A DNA stretch of 64,000 nucleotides from Pseudomonas cremoris (GTDB taxonomy: Bacteria > Pseudomonadota > Gammaproteobacteria > Pseudomonadales > Pseudomonadaceae): NCBI RefSeq assembly GCF_014230465.1, contig NZ_JAAXCY010000001.1, positions 1 to 64,000 of the forward strand. The letters run 5' to 3'. Positions within the stretch are counted from its first letter, which is position 1. The number at the start of each line of letters is the position of its first letter. Position numbers and translations under genes: made by a program. Shown in pieces: positions 17,995 to 26,936 of the stretch. The notes beneath the pieces were generated by a model, which was given only the letters and a program-made list of their open reading frames with translations, made no database searches and was not told where the DNA came from.

Positions 17995-18952
17995 GGCTTT
18001 TCTCCTTGAGCCAGCGGCGGATGCGTTGCAACGGTGTGGGCGGCAGCACGCGCGCAGTGCCACGGGCGAAGTAGCGCTCGACGTAGTACTGCGCGCTGGT
18101 GAGCACGGTGGTGATGATCAGGTACCACACGGTGGCCACGATCAGCAGCGGAATCACCGCCTGGGTGCGGTTGTAGATGACCTGCACGGTGTAGAACAGC
18201 TCCGGCAGGGCCAACACGTAGACGATGGAGGTGCCCTTGACCAGGCCGATGATCTCGTTGAAACCCGACGGCAAGATCGAACGCAGCGCCTGGGGCAGGA
18301 TGATCCGGAAGATGCGTCGCGAAGCCGGCAAACCGAGGGCCGCCGCCGCTTCATGCTGGCCGGCGTCGACGCCGATCAGGCCGCCGCGAATGATCTCCGC
18401 CGCATACGCCGCTTGCATCAGGCTCAAGCCCAGCACCGCCACGGTGAACTGGCTGAGCACATCCACGGTGGACCACTCGGCGAACACCACGTCGGTGAAC
18501 GGCACGCCGAGCACGATGTGGTCATACAGATAAGCAAAGTTGTACAGGATGATCAGCACCAGTAACGCCGGCATTGAGCGGAAAAACCAGATGTACCCCC
18601 AGGCCAGCGCCGCCAGCAGCGGTGAGCCCGACAGCCGCGCCAACGCCAATGCAGTGCCGAGCAGGATGCTGAACACCGTACTCAACAAGGTCAGCAACAG
18701 CGTCTGCCCAAGACCGCGCAGCACTGACGGCGAGAAGAACCACTGGCCGAACACGCCCCACTCCCAACGCGGGTTGGTGGCCAGCGAATGCACGATGCCC
18801 AACAGCACCAGCGCGGCGAAGATCGACCCCGCCCAGCGCCAGGGATGCCGCGCGGGCACCACCTGCAGGGTCTTGATCGGTGTGGAGACACGGACCGGGC
18901 GAGCCGGGCTGGCCTGATCTATCAGGTCATAGGGTTTGGCGACGATGGGCAT
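17987..18952 (-). CDS. Polar amino-acid-type ABC transporter permease (HisM/GlnP family)
   Basis: Inner-membrane permease of 321 aa. After a 35-40 residue cytoplasmic N-terminal extension there are several transmembrane helices. The family core reads LLTLLSTVFSILLGTALALAR and later the coupling loop EAAAALGLPASRRIFRIILPQALR, then LPSGFNEIIGLVKGTSIVYVL. Only one permease gene is present, so it probably forms a homodimer. It is 25 bp downstream of the TonB receptor stop and overlaps the ATPase gene. The long N terminus is somewhat more than the family minimum. Confidence 0.92.
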   Translation of the reverse strand: MPIVAKPYDLIDQASPARPVRVSTPIKTLQVVPARHPWRWAGSIFAALVLLGIVHSLATNPRWEWGVFGQWFFSPSVLRGLGQTLLLTLLSTVFSILLGTALALARLSGSPLLAALAWGYIWFFRSMPALLVLIILYNFAYLYDHIVLGVPFTDVVFAEWSTVDVLSQFTVAVLGLSLMQAAYAAEIIRGGLIGVDAGQHEAAAALGLPASRRIFRIILPQALRSILPSGFNEIIGLVKGTSIVYVLALPELFYTVQVIYNRTQAVIPLLIVATVWYLIITTVLTSAQYYVERYFARGTARVLPPTPLQRIRRWLKEKSHE

Positions 18953-18977
18953 GTTCTCTTCCTCGCGGGTTGCGGCC

Positions 18978-21368
18978 TTAGAAGGCGTAAGTCAGCCGGG
19001 TGTAGTAGTAACCGCCGGTAAAACCGAAGGGCGAATAGGTGCCGTAGCTGCTGACCATGGTGCTGCTGGGCACGCCTTGTTTTTTCGGGTACACGTCGAA
19101 CAGGTTCTTGGCGCCGATGGCGACATTGAGGTCTTTGGTGAGGTTGTAGCCAAGGTCGAGGTCGGTGATCCATTTGGCGCTGTAGACCCGATCCAGGCTG
19201 CGGTCGGTGGAGACGTTGACTTCTTTGTAGGAACCGTAGCGGGTCAGGGCCAGGTTGAGGTTGAAGCGGTCAATGCTCCAGTCACCGCCCAGGATCAGCT
19301 TGGTGCTGGGCTGCACGCCGGTGATCAAGTTGCGGGCCTGGCGATCCATCAGGTCGTAGGCCTTGCCAAGGATCGTGGTGGATTCCTTGTAGTTAAGGAT
19401 GGTGGTCTGGTTCCAGTTGAACGCGGCAGTCCACTTCAGCGAGCCGTACTGGCCCAGGTCCTGGCTGTAGTTGCTGACCAGGTCCAGGCCCTTGGTGCGG
19501 GTGTCGGCACCGTTGATAAAGTACTGCCCGCCGGAAGTGGAAGTGATGCCGTTGCCCTGCAGCACCTGGGTGATTTCCGGGCCGAGCAAGGTGCCAGTGA
19601 GGGTGATGCGGTCACGCAGGTTGATCACGTAGGCGTCGGCGGTGAAGCTCAGGCGGTCGGTGGGCGTGAGGGTGAAACCGAGGCTGAAGTTGGTCGAGCG
19701 CTCGGGCTTGAGTTCCTGGGCGCCCAAGGCTTTGGCAGCGGCGGAACTCACCGGCAACACGCCATAGTTGATCGACTGATACACCCCATCCACCACGCCA
19801 TACGTAGTGGAGCGCGCACTGAACAGGCTGTTGGCCAGGGACGGCGCGCGGAAGCCATTGCTCACCGTGGCCCGCACGGCGAATTGCGGGGTGAAGTCGT
19901 ACCGCGTGGTCAGCTTGCCGCTGCGGGTAGCGCCCACGCCTTCGTTGTAATGCTCGTAGCGAAACGCGGTGCCGATGTACCAGTCCGGCACCGGGTTGAA
20001 GCCTACATCCACGTAACTGGCCAGGCTGTTGCGCGAGGCGCTGCTTTCTTCATCCGGCGAGATACCGTTGGTGACCTGGGCCCCGCTTGATGCGCAATTT
20101 CCCGGTGCCACGCAGTAGCCGCCGTTGGCATAGGACGCGTAGTCACCGGCCTGCACCTCGTAGGTGTCGCGGCGGTGCTCAAAGCCGTAGCTCAGGTCCA
20201 GCGGCTTTTGCAGGCCGACGTCAAAGCCGCGCTTGAAGTCGAGGTTGGTGGTCAGCTCGGTGGAAATCCACGTACCGGAAGTGAAGTGGTTCGGCGTGGC
20301 TTCGCCCAGGGACGGGTTCTGGTTGTGGGTGGTGCCCTGCTCAGCGTCGTTACGTCCGTAGGTGGTGGACAAATCCCAGTCCCACTCGCCGACGGTACCT
20401 TTGCCGCCGAACGCTGCCTGGAAATCATCCTCGTCGATAAACCAGGTGGGCGTGTAGCCGCCAGGGTAGCCGTTAGGCCCGGTGGTAATCGTGTTGGTGA
20501 TGGTCGGCAGGCGGAAGTTCTGGCCCTGCTCGGCCTTGCGTCGCGAATAGGTAGTGAAGGAGTACAGGCTGAAACTGTCATCGATCGGCAGCTCGGCGTT
20601 GTAGCCGAGGGTCAGCAGGTTGGTCTTGGGCGTGCCATAGCCGCCGTAGGTCGAACGACCCGCCTGCTCATAGGCCTGGGCGTAGGTGTAGCCGTTGGCA
20701 CTGGCCTTGTTGTCATCGTTCTGGCTGCGCGCATCCAGCGCCAATTGCACGATACCGCCGTTGCCGATTTCGAAACCCTTGTTGAGGCTTTGTTGCACGG
20801 TTTGCTTCTTGCCGTCGTAGCCCTGGCCGACGTTGGTCACCGAAGTGCCGCTGGTATCCGCCTTGAGGATCACGTTGATCACCCCGGCGATGGCATCGGA
20901 ACCGTATTGGGCAGCGGCGCCGTCGCGCAGTACCTCGACATGGTCGATGGCACTGATGGGGATCAGGTCCAGGTCGGCCGGCGCAGCGCCGGTGTTGATC
21001 CCGTTGATGTTCAGGGTGGCGCTGGTGTGGCGCCGCTTGCCGTTGACCAGCACCAGCACTTCGGCGGCACTCAGGCCACGCAGGTTGGGGGCACGGGCAA
21101 TGCCGCTGGCGTCCCAACCGGTTTTTTCCGGCAGGGTCAGCGACGGAATCACAGCACTGAGCGCCTCCATCAAACCGGGCTTGCCGGTGCTTTGCAGTTG
21201 TTTGGCGCTGACCACATCGATTGGCACCGGGCTGCTGGTGACGGTGCGCTGCTCGGCGCCACGGTTTCCGGTGACGACTACGGTGGAGAGGGTGTCGTCC
21301 TGGGCCTGGGCGGTGTTGGCCAAGAGTGCCAGGGCCAGTAGGGCGGTGGGTGCTAACGTTTGCTTCAT
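18978..21368 (-). CDS. TonB-dependent outer-membrane receptor (paralogue 2)
   Basis: Outer-membrane receptor of 796 aa. The signal peptide ends near NTAQA (residue 22), then a TonB-box-like LSTVVVTGN. The plug contains LVNGKRRH at about 107-114 and HVEVLRDGAAAQYGSDAIAG at about 143-162. The barrel ends in YTRLTYAF. The start at 21368 is fixed by the signal peptide; the longer frame adds 48 residues of unrelated composition. It is the first gene of the second TonB/LLM operon. It shares plug sequence with the receptors at 6632-9076 and 60592-63105. There is no STN domain, so regulation is probably by the DNA-binding protein acting at the upstream block. Confidence 0.92.
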   Translation of the reverse strand: MKQTLAPTALLALALLANTAQAQDDTLSTVVVTGNRGAEQRTVTSSPVPIDVVSAKQLQSTGKPGLMEALSAVIPSLTLPEKTGWDASGIARAPNLRGLSAAEVLVLVNGKRRHTSATLNINGINTGAAPADLDLIPISAIDHVEVLRDGAAAQYGSDAIAGVINVILKADTSGTSVTNVGQGYDGKKQTVQQSLNKGFEIGNGGIVQLALDARSQNDDNKASANGYTYAQAYEQAGRSTYGGYGTPKTNLLTLGYNAELPIDDSFSLYSFTTYSRRKAEQGQNFRLPTITNTITTGPNGYPGGYTPTWFIDEDDFQAAFGGKGTVGEWDWDLSTTYGRNDAEQGTTHNQNPSLGEATPNHFTSGTWISTELTTNLDFKRGFDVGLQKPLDLSYGFEHRRDTYEVQAGDYASYANGGYCVAPGNCASSGAQVTNGISPDEESSASRNSLASYVDVGFNPVPDWYIGTAFRYEHYNEGVGATRSGKLTTRYDFTPQFAVRATVSNGFRAPSLANSLFSARSTTYGVVDGVYQSINYGVLPVSSAAAKALGAQELKPERSTNFSLGFTLTPTDRLSFTADAYVINLRDRITLTGTLLGPEITQVLQGNGITSTSGGQYFINGADTRTKGLDLVSNYSQDLGQYGSLKWTAAFNWNQTTILNYKESTTILGKAYDLMDRQARNLITGVQPSTKLILGGDWSIDRFNLNLALTRYGSYKEVNVSTDRSLDRVYSAKWITDLDLGYNLTKDLNVAIGAKNLFDVYPKKQGVPSSTMVSSYGTYSPFGFTGGYYYTRLTYAF

Positions 21369-21724
21369 AGGCTTGCCTGCATGTCCAAATCGCGAAGTCG
21401 GGCAGTCACGCGTCGTGCGCGGCGCTCGAATTTTTTCGGGGGTATTGCGGCGATTTGGGGCTAAGGCGCGTGTGGGGTTTGAATCGGCAACATACGTTGA
21501 ATTCCCTTCCAACGATTCTGCGGCGGGGATGGTTACCCGGTTATGGGAGCAGAATCTGAATCACGATGGGTACCATCCAGGGTCAGGGGTAGGCTGTTGC
21601 GATCAAACATAACGGAATGGGTTTTGAAAATATAATGCTGTTTTGGTCTAAGCTAATATTCTTGGATTTCATTATTTTCTTATGTGGTTATTCATTTTAA
21701 TGATGTCTTTTTGGAATTGTTTGG
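21369..21724 (-). other. Upstream region of the TonB receptor operon
   Basis: No gene seen. The first 230 bp have average composition, with a small inverted repeat GATGG-GTA-CCATC. From about 21600 the sequence becomes strongly AT-rich and should contain the promoter; the block shared with the 11.1-kb region lies here. I could not place a single convincing -35/-10 pair. Confidence 0.45.
21646..21683 (-). promoter_or_regulatory. 38-bp block shared with the 11.1-kb operon
   Basis: Plus-strand words GTC, GCTAATA, GGATTT and TTTCTTAT occur in the same order and total span (38 bp) as at 11123-11160. It lies 278 bp upstream of the TonB receptor start. Conservation confined to this block in otherwise different intergenic DNA suggests a protein-binding site or promoter element used by both operons. 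Confidence 0.5.
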
Positions 21725-22042
21725 GTGCATATCCGTTTTTTTGGTGATGGCTGATTATGGTTCCGCCCTTACGGCGGCTCACTTTGGAAAAGCCTCAAAG
21801 TAAGCAAAGGGCTCTTGCCCCACCACTCGGCACCTCGCTCAGGCTCGGTGTGCCCGAACGAAGGCTTGAATCCGTGGGCCGCCGCCACGCGCCATCCATG
21901 GCGCGGGGCGGCTAACCCGGCGTCCTGCCGGGTTACCCACGGATTCAAGCCTGCGTTCGGCCAGCGTGGTTTAACGGGGCGCCTAAGATCAAGATCAAAA
22001 GCCAGAGCAGACCGCTGTCTGCCTGATACATGGAGATCCAAA

Positions 22043-22132
22043 TGTGGGAGCGGGCTTGCTCGCGAATGCGGTGTGTCAGTCAACAAATTCATTGGCTGAT
22101 CCACTGCATTCGCGAGCAAGCCCGCTCCCACA
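22043..22132. repeat. REPIN nested in copy C
   Basis: TGTGGGAGCGGGCTTGCTCG and its mirror CGAGCAAGCCCGCTCCCACA enclose about 50 bp. Flanking bases AAA and TTT extend the stem. Confidence 0.9.
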
Positions 22133-22177
22133 TTTTTGACCGTGTTCGGCTTCCTGACCCTGTGAAATCTGCTCTTC

Positions 22178-22279
22178 TGTGGGAGCTGGCTTGTCGGATC
22201 GCCGCACCGCTGCGATGCGGACAACTCGGTACATCAGACACACCCAGTAGATGCCATCGCGGGCAAGCCAGCTCCCACA
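22178..22279. repeat. Second REPIN (GGGAGCTGGCTTG variant)
   Basis: TGTGGGAGCTGGCTTG at the left is mirrored by CAAGCCAGCTCCCACA at the right. The T in place of G marks a different REP subclass from the neighbouring REPIN. Confidence 0.88.
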
Positions 22280-22608
22280 GTTTGAACGATGATCGGCACA
22301 AAAAACCGGTCGGCTCTAAGGCCGCCGCGCTCTCGCTTTTGATCTAGAAGCGCCCCGTCAAACACGCTGGCCGAACGCAGGCTTTGGAGCGTGGGTAACC
22401 CGGCAGGACGCCGGGTTAGCCGCGCTGGGCCAGGGATGGCCCATCGCGGCGGCCCATGCTCCAAAGCCGGAGTGAGGGCACACCGAGCCTAGGCGAGGTG
22501 CCGAGTGTTGGGGCAAGAGCGTTTTGCTTACTTTTGCGCTTTTCAAAAGTGAGCCGCTGTAAGAGCGGAACCAATATCAGACATCACCCAAACAACGGAT
22601 ATACACAC

Positions 22609-24807
22609 TCACCCCCCAGGCCGCAGCAGCTGCATCTGCTGCCGATAATCATCCGTCACCTGCCGCGCCTGGCTCCCACTGGTAATCACCCTCGGCGTAA
22701 TCAACACAATCAACTCCGTCCTATCCTTGGACTTGCTCGTGTTGCCAAACAACCACCGCAACCCCGGAATCTTCCCCAAATAAGGCACCGCGCTCACAGA
22801 TTCAGCGTTGTCCTGCTTGATCAACCCCCCCAACAACACCGTCTGCCCACTCTGCACCGCCACCTGCGTGGACACTGATCGCGTCGAGATACGCGGATTA
22901 TTCTGCGTCTCGCTATTGGCCGTCTGCGCCTCGGCATCACTGACCTGCTGCTGGATATCCATGTACACCAACCCACCCGGATTGATCCGCGGCACCACGT
23001 CCAGAATCACCCCGGTCTGCACATACTCAACACTGCTCAACGTGGTATCCGAGGTGCCGGTATTCACCGTGGTCTGGCTGATGGGAATGTTGTCACCCAC
23101 CTGGATCTGCGCCGGCTGGTTGTTCATCACCACCAGCGACGGCGCCGACAGCACCTGGGTGCGGCCGTTGGTTTCCAGCGCATGCAAGGCCACTTGCAGG
23201 TTGGAACTCACGAACGAATAGAACAACGAATCGGCCGCCCCCAGCCCTGCCCCGCCACCGCCCAAGGCGCCTTGGCTGCCGGACGTATTAGCCACGGTGG
23301 TGCTGGCGGAATTGCCTGCCAGCCGCCCGAGGTACCACTGCACGCCAAGGTCCAGTTCCCCGCTGAGTTTGACTTCGAGGATGCGCGTTTCGATCTGTAC
23401 TTGCAGCGGCGGGTTGTCGAGACGCTTGATCGCCGATTCGATCTCCTTCCATTGCACCGGGCGCGTGCGCACCAGCAACTGGTTACTGCTTTTCTGCGCG
23501 GTGATGCGGGTGCCGGCGTCGAGGCTTTTGGTCGGGGCGTCTTCGACTGTGCCTTGCTCGGCGTTGTCTTGTTCGACCTCGGGTTCCTCGTCATCGGCAG
23601 CGGGTTGGCTGTTGTTCAGGTTGTTACTCAACCCACCCGGCGTGCTACCGGAAGTGCTGTTGGTGCCCGGCGACGACAAGGTCGCGGTGCGCAAGCCCGG
23701 CGCAACCTTGGCCGGTGCGTCGTCCTTGATCGCACCAGTGCCGTAGATCTGTCGCAGGTACTTGGCCAGGTCAGTGGCCTTCATGTTGCGCACGTCGTAC
23801 ACGTACATCTGCGGCTCGTTGCCGCCGCCTTCGTCGATGGTGTGAATCCAATCGCCAACCTCACTCAAGTACTGCGGCTGCGAAGAGATCGCCACCACCG
23901 AGTTGGTACGCTCGATGGGCAGGAACCGCACCATGCCCGCCAGGGGCATGCCGCTGTCGGGACCGAACATTTTTTGCAGCTCGGGCATCAGCTCGGCGAC
24001 CGACGCACGTTGCAGGCCGAACACGCCGACCGACATGCCCTTGAGCCAGTCCACATCAAAGGTGTCGATGGTGTCCTGGTAGTTGGCCAGTTCTTCCGGG
24101 GTGCCTGCCAGGCTCAGCACGTTACGCGCCGGGTCCACCAGCAAGAACGCATTTTCCCGGGCGAAGGGCTTGAGCAGTTTTTGCATTTCGGTGGCCGAGA
24201 TATAGCGCAGCGGGAACAGCCGCGCCGACAAGCCACTGGAAGGCTGGGCGACGCGCATCTGCGGCACCAGCTTGCCCGCGACCGCCTGGTTGGCGGGCAG
24301 GATCACGTAGCGGTTGCCCTGCTTGATCATGGCGTTGTCAGTCCAGGACAGCAGGGTTTCTAAGATCGACAACGCCTGCTGCTTGTTCACCGGTTTGGAG
24401 GTGGAGAAGCTGACGTTGCCCTTCACGCCCTGACCGATGCTGTAGTTTTCGTGCAGCAGGTCGCCCATCACGCTGTTGATCACCGCTTCGATGGGCTGGT
24501 CGGCGAAGTTGAACACGATGTCGCCACCGCCCTGCTCGCCTGCCGTCGTTGCAGTGGGCGGGCGCACGAACTGCTGGTTGCCACGGACCAGTTGCCGTTG
24601 CGGTGCAGTCTTGGCCTGGGGCTGTGGCGGCGGTTCGCTGGCGGGCTCGACCGGCGGACGCTGCGAGCCGGTGCCCTGCATGGCCTCGTGCATCAGCGCG
24701 GCGTCCGGGTCGAGGTGGTCGGGCAGTGAGCCGCAGCCGCCGAGGGCAACGGCGGTGGCCAGGCAAAACACGGTGGTGCGCAAGGCGCCGGGGACGGTAT
24801 CGATCAA
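22609..24807 (-). CDS. gspD: Type II secretion system secretin GspD
   Basis: Outer-membrane channel of the type II secretion system, 732 aa, expected to form a multimeric ring. The N terminus ends in a lipobox (ALGGC, Cys25), so it may reach the outer membrane as a lipoprotein. The N0 domain starts around DIVFNFADQPIEAVINSVM and is followed by N1-N3 repeats. A low-complexity acidic insert (serine/glycine- then glutamate-rich, about residues 365-420) interrupts N3. The secretin core contains VPRINPGGLVYMDIQQQVSD and the C-terminal gate/lip region VLLGGLIKQDN. It is the last gene of the gsp operon and overlaps the upstream gene by ATGA. No pilotin gene is visible. Confidence 0.95.
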   Translation of the reverse strand: MIDTVPGALRTTVFCLATAVALGGCGSLPDHLDPDAALMHEAMQGTGSQRPPVEPASEPPPQPQAKTAPQRQLVRGNQQFVRPPTATTAGEQGGGDIVFNFADQPIEAVINSVMGDLLHENYSIGQGVKGNVSFSTSKPVNKQQALSILETLLSWTDNAMIKQGNRYVILPANQAVAGKLVPQMRVAQPSSGLSARLFPLRYISATEMQKLLKPFARENAFLLVDPARNVLSLAGTPEELANYQDTIDTFDVDWLKGMSVGVFGLQRASVAELMPELQKMFGPDSGMPLAGMVRFLPIERTNSVVAISSQPQYLSEVGDWIHTIDEGGGNEPQMYVYDVRNMKATDLAKYLRQIYGTGAIKDDAPAKVAPGLRTATLSSPGTNSTSGSTPGGLSNNLNNSQPAADDEEPEVEQDNAEQGTVEDAPTKSLDAGTRITAQKSSNQLLVRTRPVQWKEIESAIKRLDNPPLQVQIETRILEVKLSGELDLGVQWYLGRLAGNSASTTVANTSGSQGALGGGGAGLGAADSLFYSFVSSNLQVALHALETNGRTQVLSAPSLVVMNNQPAQIQVGDNIPISQTTVNTGTSDTTLSSVEYVQTGVILDVVPRINPGGLVYMDIQQQVSDAEAQTANSETQNNPRISTRSVSTQVAVQSGQTVLLGGLIKQDNAESVSAVPYLGKIPGLRWLFGNTSKSKDRTELIVLITPRVITSGSQARQVTDDYRQQMQLLRPGG

Positions 24808-25328
24808 GGGGTGGGCTCGTGAGGAAGGGTAATCGGGGGTGTGGTGGACGGCGGCGGCAAACGCAGGGCCTTGAGGCTCAGGGTTTGCGTGCGGCCGTCC
24901 AGCACGAAACGGGCATCGCGGGGTGTGAGGTGTTCCAGTCGCCAGCCGTTGGGCAGGGTCTGGCCTTGGTGGACTTTCAACGCGGGGCCATCGGCAGGTT
25001 TGAGTAGCGCCACGCGCAGCGCGTCATTGAGGACAACACCGGTCAATACCAGGCTCGACAGACTCGACGCTTGCGCCTGGCCAACGGCGTGATCCGGGCT
25101 GCGGTCGGGACTGAACAACGGCGCCTGCCAGGTGCCGGCCAGGCTTTCGAGGGTGGCATCCGGCGCGCTCAGCACCTTGGCTGAGGCATTCGTGGCGGCC
25201 ATGGGTTCGGGCTCAGGCAGCCACTGCGGCGCATCGCCGACGCTGCTCAAGATCACCAGCATCAGCACGCCCAGCACACCGGACAAGCCGAGCAATCCCC
25301 ACTCGACGGGGCGCAATACCGGGATCAT
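24804..25328 (-). CDS. gspC: GspC/GspN-like inner-membrane clamp protein of the type II secretion system
   Basis: Single-pass inner-membrane protein of 174 aa. One transmembrane helix (WGLLGLSGVLGVLMLVIL) near the N terminus is followed by a proline/alanine linker and a homology-region-like domain: SLVLTGVVLNDALRVALLKP, then KVHQGQTLPNGWRLEHLTPR. In GspC this domain binds the N0 domain of the secretin, fitting its place immediately before gspD. It ends in a proline/threonine tail and has no PDZ domain, making it much shorter than canonical GspC (about 270 aa). Some annotations call such proteins GspN. Assignment to GspC is from the domain, not a search. Confidence 0.7.
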   Translation of the reverse strand: MIPVLRPVEWGLLGLSGVLGVLMLVILSSVGDAPQWLPEPEPMAATNASAKVLSAPDATLESLAGTWQAPLFSPDRSPDHAVGQAQASSLSSLVLTGVVLNDALRVALLKPADGPALKVHQGQTLPNGWRLEHLTPRDARFVLDGRTQTLSLKALRLPPPSTTPPITLPHEPTP

Positions 25329-25936
25329 CGGCTCACCTGCTTGGCGCTCACCGGTTGCAGATAGCCGCGCACCAGCAGGTGCACCACCAGTTTGCCGGCT
25401 CCGCCGCTGGCGGGGGCATCCGGTCGGCGCCGAATACTCATCTCATCCACGAACAGGAACGGTCGCTGGTACTCCAGCGCGTGCAAGATTGCGGTCAGCG
25501 GCTCGATGGCGCAGTCCAGGGTCAGGCTAACCTTGACCTGGCGGTAGGGTTCGCTGTCGTCTTGCTCCGGGGTGATCGGCATACGTTGGGTCAACTTGCA
25601 GCCGCCGCCCAGGTTGGCCTGGCTGCCGATCAGGTCGGCGACGCGTTGCATCAAGTCGGCGGCCACGGCGCTGGGGTCATCGCCGGGCAACAAACTGGTG
25701 CTGCTGGCCGGGTCCTGACGCGCCTGCTCCAGTTGCTCACGCAGTGAAGCGCCTTGCTGTAGCAGGCCGGCGTAGCGTTGTTGCTGCTCGCGCAGTTGCT
25801 CGGCTTGCTCGCCCATACTGCGCAAGGGGCCGGCGAACCAGCTGTCGATCAACAGCCAGTACGCCGCGCCCAGCACCAATGCCAGCAGCAATAATGCGCC
25901 GCCGCGACGTTCACGGGGTGTCAGTGGTCGGCGCAT
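25325..25936 (-). CDS. gspM: Type II secretion system protein GspM
   Basis: Bitopic inner-membrane protein of 203 aa that partners GspL in the assembly platform. A short cytoplasmic N terminus (MRRPLTPRERRG) precedes one transmembrane helix (LLLLALVLGAAYWLLI). A coiled-coil-prone stretch, EQAEQLREQQQRYAGLLQQG, follows, then a ferredoxin-like periplasmic domain. The start at 25936 overlaps the gspL end by 26 bp; the longer frame adds residues unlike GspM. Size and place in the operon fit the family. Confidence 0.88.
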   Translation of the reverse strand: MRRPLTPRERRGGALLLLALVLGAAYWLLIDSWFAGPLRSMGEQAEQLREQQQRYAGLLQQGASLREQLEQARQDPASSTSLLPGDDPSAVAADLMQRVADLIGSQANLGGGCKLTQRMPITPEQDDSEPYRQVKVSLTLDCAIEPLTAILHALEYQRPFLFVDEMSIRRRPDAPASGGAGKLVVHLLVRGYLQPVSAKQVSR

Positions 25937-26936
25937 CCGCGGTCTCCTGGTGCAAGTGGGCGCGCAAGGAAAACTGGTCCTTGCCGGTTTGCGCATCGGG
26001 TTGGATCACCCCTTCGAACTGGGCATTTTCCAGGCTGTGGCAAGCCTTGATCCGCGTAATCAGCGCACTGGCCTTGGCGCTTTGCCCTGAGAACGACACG
26101 TCGGCGCCGTCGGTGATTTCCAATTGATCGATCCAGGTGTCGGCGGGCAGGCAGCGCGTGAGTTCATTGAGCAGTGCCGCCAGGGGTGGCTGCGCGGCTT
26201 TGCGGCGGATCAGGTACTGCGCCGCACCCCGCGTGTTGAGCAGTTGCTGGCGCAGGCGCTGCACCTCGGTCACCTCGGCCTTTTGCTGCTGGACACGCGC
26301 GTGCATCGCGTCGAGCACCCGTTGGCGGTCGTTGAGCCACAGCAGCATCGCTGCAATCAGCAAGGCCCCACACAACCACGGCAAGCTGCGTTGCAAGCCC
26401 TTGCCGGCGGTGCGCTGGCGCGGGCGCAACGGCGCGGGCAACAGGTCGATGCCCAGGCCGTGCACATCCACTTGGTGGGGTTGCAGCCCAAGGGCAGCGC
26501 AGTCGAGCAGAATCTGGTCAAGGCGTTCGCGCAGGATCGCCACCAGTGTCACCTTGAGGTGCATGGGTGTACGGCGCTCCTGGCGTGCGACGAAGTACAG
26601 CTGATCGGCGTCGAACGGGGTGAAGCGGTCAAGTTCATAACCGACCACCGTCGTCAGGTTGCGCGCCGCAGCCAGCGGTAGTTGCAGGCTTTGCACCAGC
26701 ACCGCCGAGGGCGCGAGCACCAGCACCTGGCGCACGTTGTCGGGCACGACCATCACAGGCTCAGTCAATGGCCAGTGATAGACCTGCTCGGGCTGTTCGC
26801 TTTGCCGCAACCAAACCGGCAGGCAACCCCGCAGTTCCTTAAGCCACAGGCGCCAGCCTTGCTGCAGCACGCTGCCACGCCAGCGTTCGGCCAACGGTTC
26901 AAGCTGCGCCAGGGGTTTGGATAACAGTCGATTCAT
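25911..26936 (-). CDS. gspL: Type II secretion system protein GspL
   Basis: Inner-membrane platform protein of 341 aa that links the ATPase GspE to the pseudopilus. The N-terminal cytoplasmic part has an actin-like fold signature (YHWPLTEPVMVVPDNVRQV and VGYELDRFTPFDADQLYFV). One transmembrane helix (LPWLCGALLIAAMLLWL) follows near residue 215, then a periplasmic domain with a coiled-coil start (MHARVQQQKAEVTEVQRLR). It is shorter than many GspL proteins (about 400 aa). The ATG at 26936 overlaps the gspK stop (ATGA); 127 upstream codons of the open frame are discarded. Confidence 0.88.
   Translation of the reverse strand: MNRLLSKPLAQLEPLAERWRGSVLQQGWRLWLKELRGCLPVWLRQSEQPEQVYHWPLTEPVMVVPDNVRQVLVLAPSAVLVQSLQLPLAAARNLTTVVGYELDRFTPFDADQLYFVARQERRTPMHLKVTLVAILRERLDQILLDCAALGLQPHQVDVHGLGIDLLPAPLRPRQRTAGKGLQRSLPWLCGALLIAAMLLWLNDRQRVLDAMHARVQQQKAEVTEVQRLRQQLLNTRGAAQYLIRRKAAQPPLAALLNELTRCLPADTWIDQLEITDGADVSFSGQSAKASALITRIKACHSLENAQFEGVIQPDAQTGKDQFSLRAHLHQETADAPTTDTP

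Larger units (their letters stand above)
21725..22606. repeat. Composite palindromic intergenic repeat, 882 bp (copy C)
   Basis: The left end GTGCATATCCGTT and right end CGGATATACAC are inverted. Each arm carries a hairpin module (CCGCCCTTACGGCGG or its variant). Next come a block reading CACTCGGCACCTCGCTCAGG on the left with its mirror on the right, and a block with CGGCCAGCGTGGTTTAACGG and its mirror. The middle holds two REPINs (22043-22132 and 22178-22279). Both arms also contain a GC-rich stem around TAACCCGGCGTCCTGCCGGG. The right end lies 3 bp from the gspD stop codon, so it serves as the 3' end of the secretion operon. It encodes no convincing protein. Confidence 0.8.

Noticed and set aside
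21769..22546. Small frames within the composite repeat (copy C)
   Set aside because: They are translations of repeat arms and REPINs and recur with the repeat, so no evidence for real proteins.
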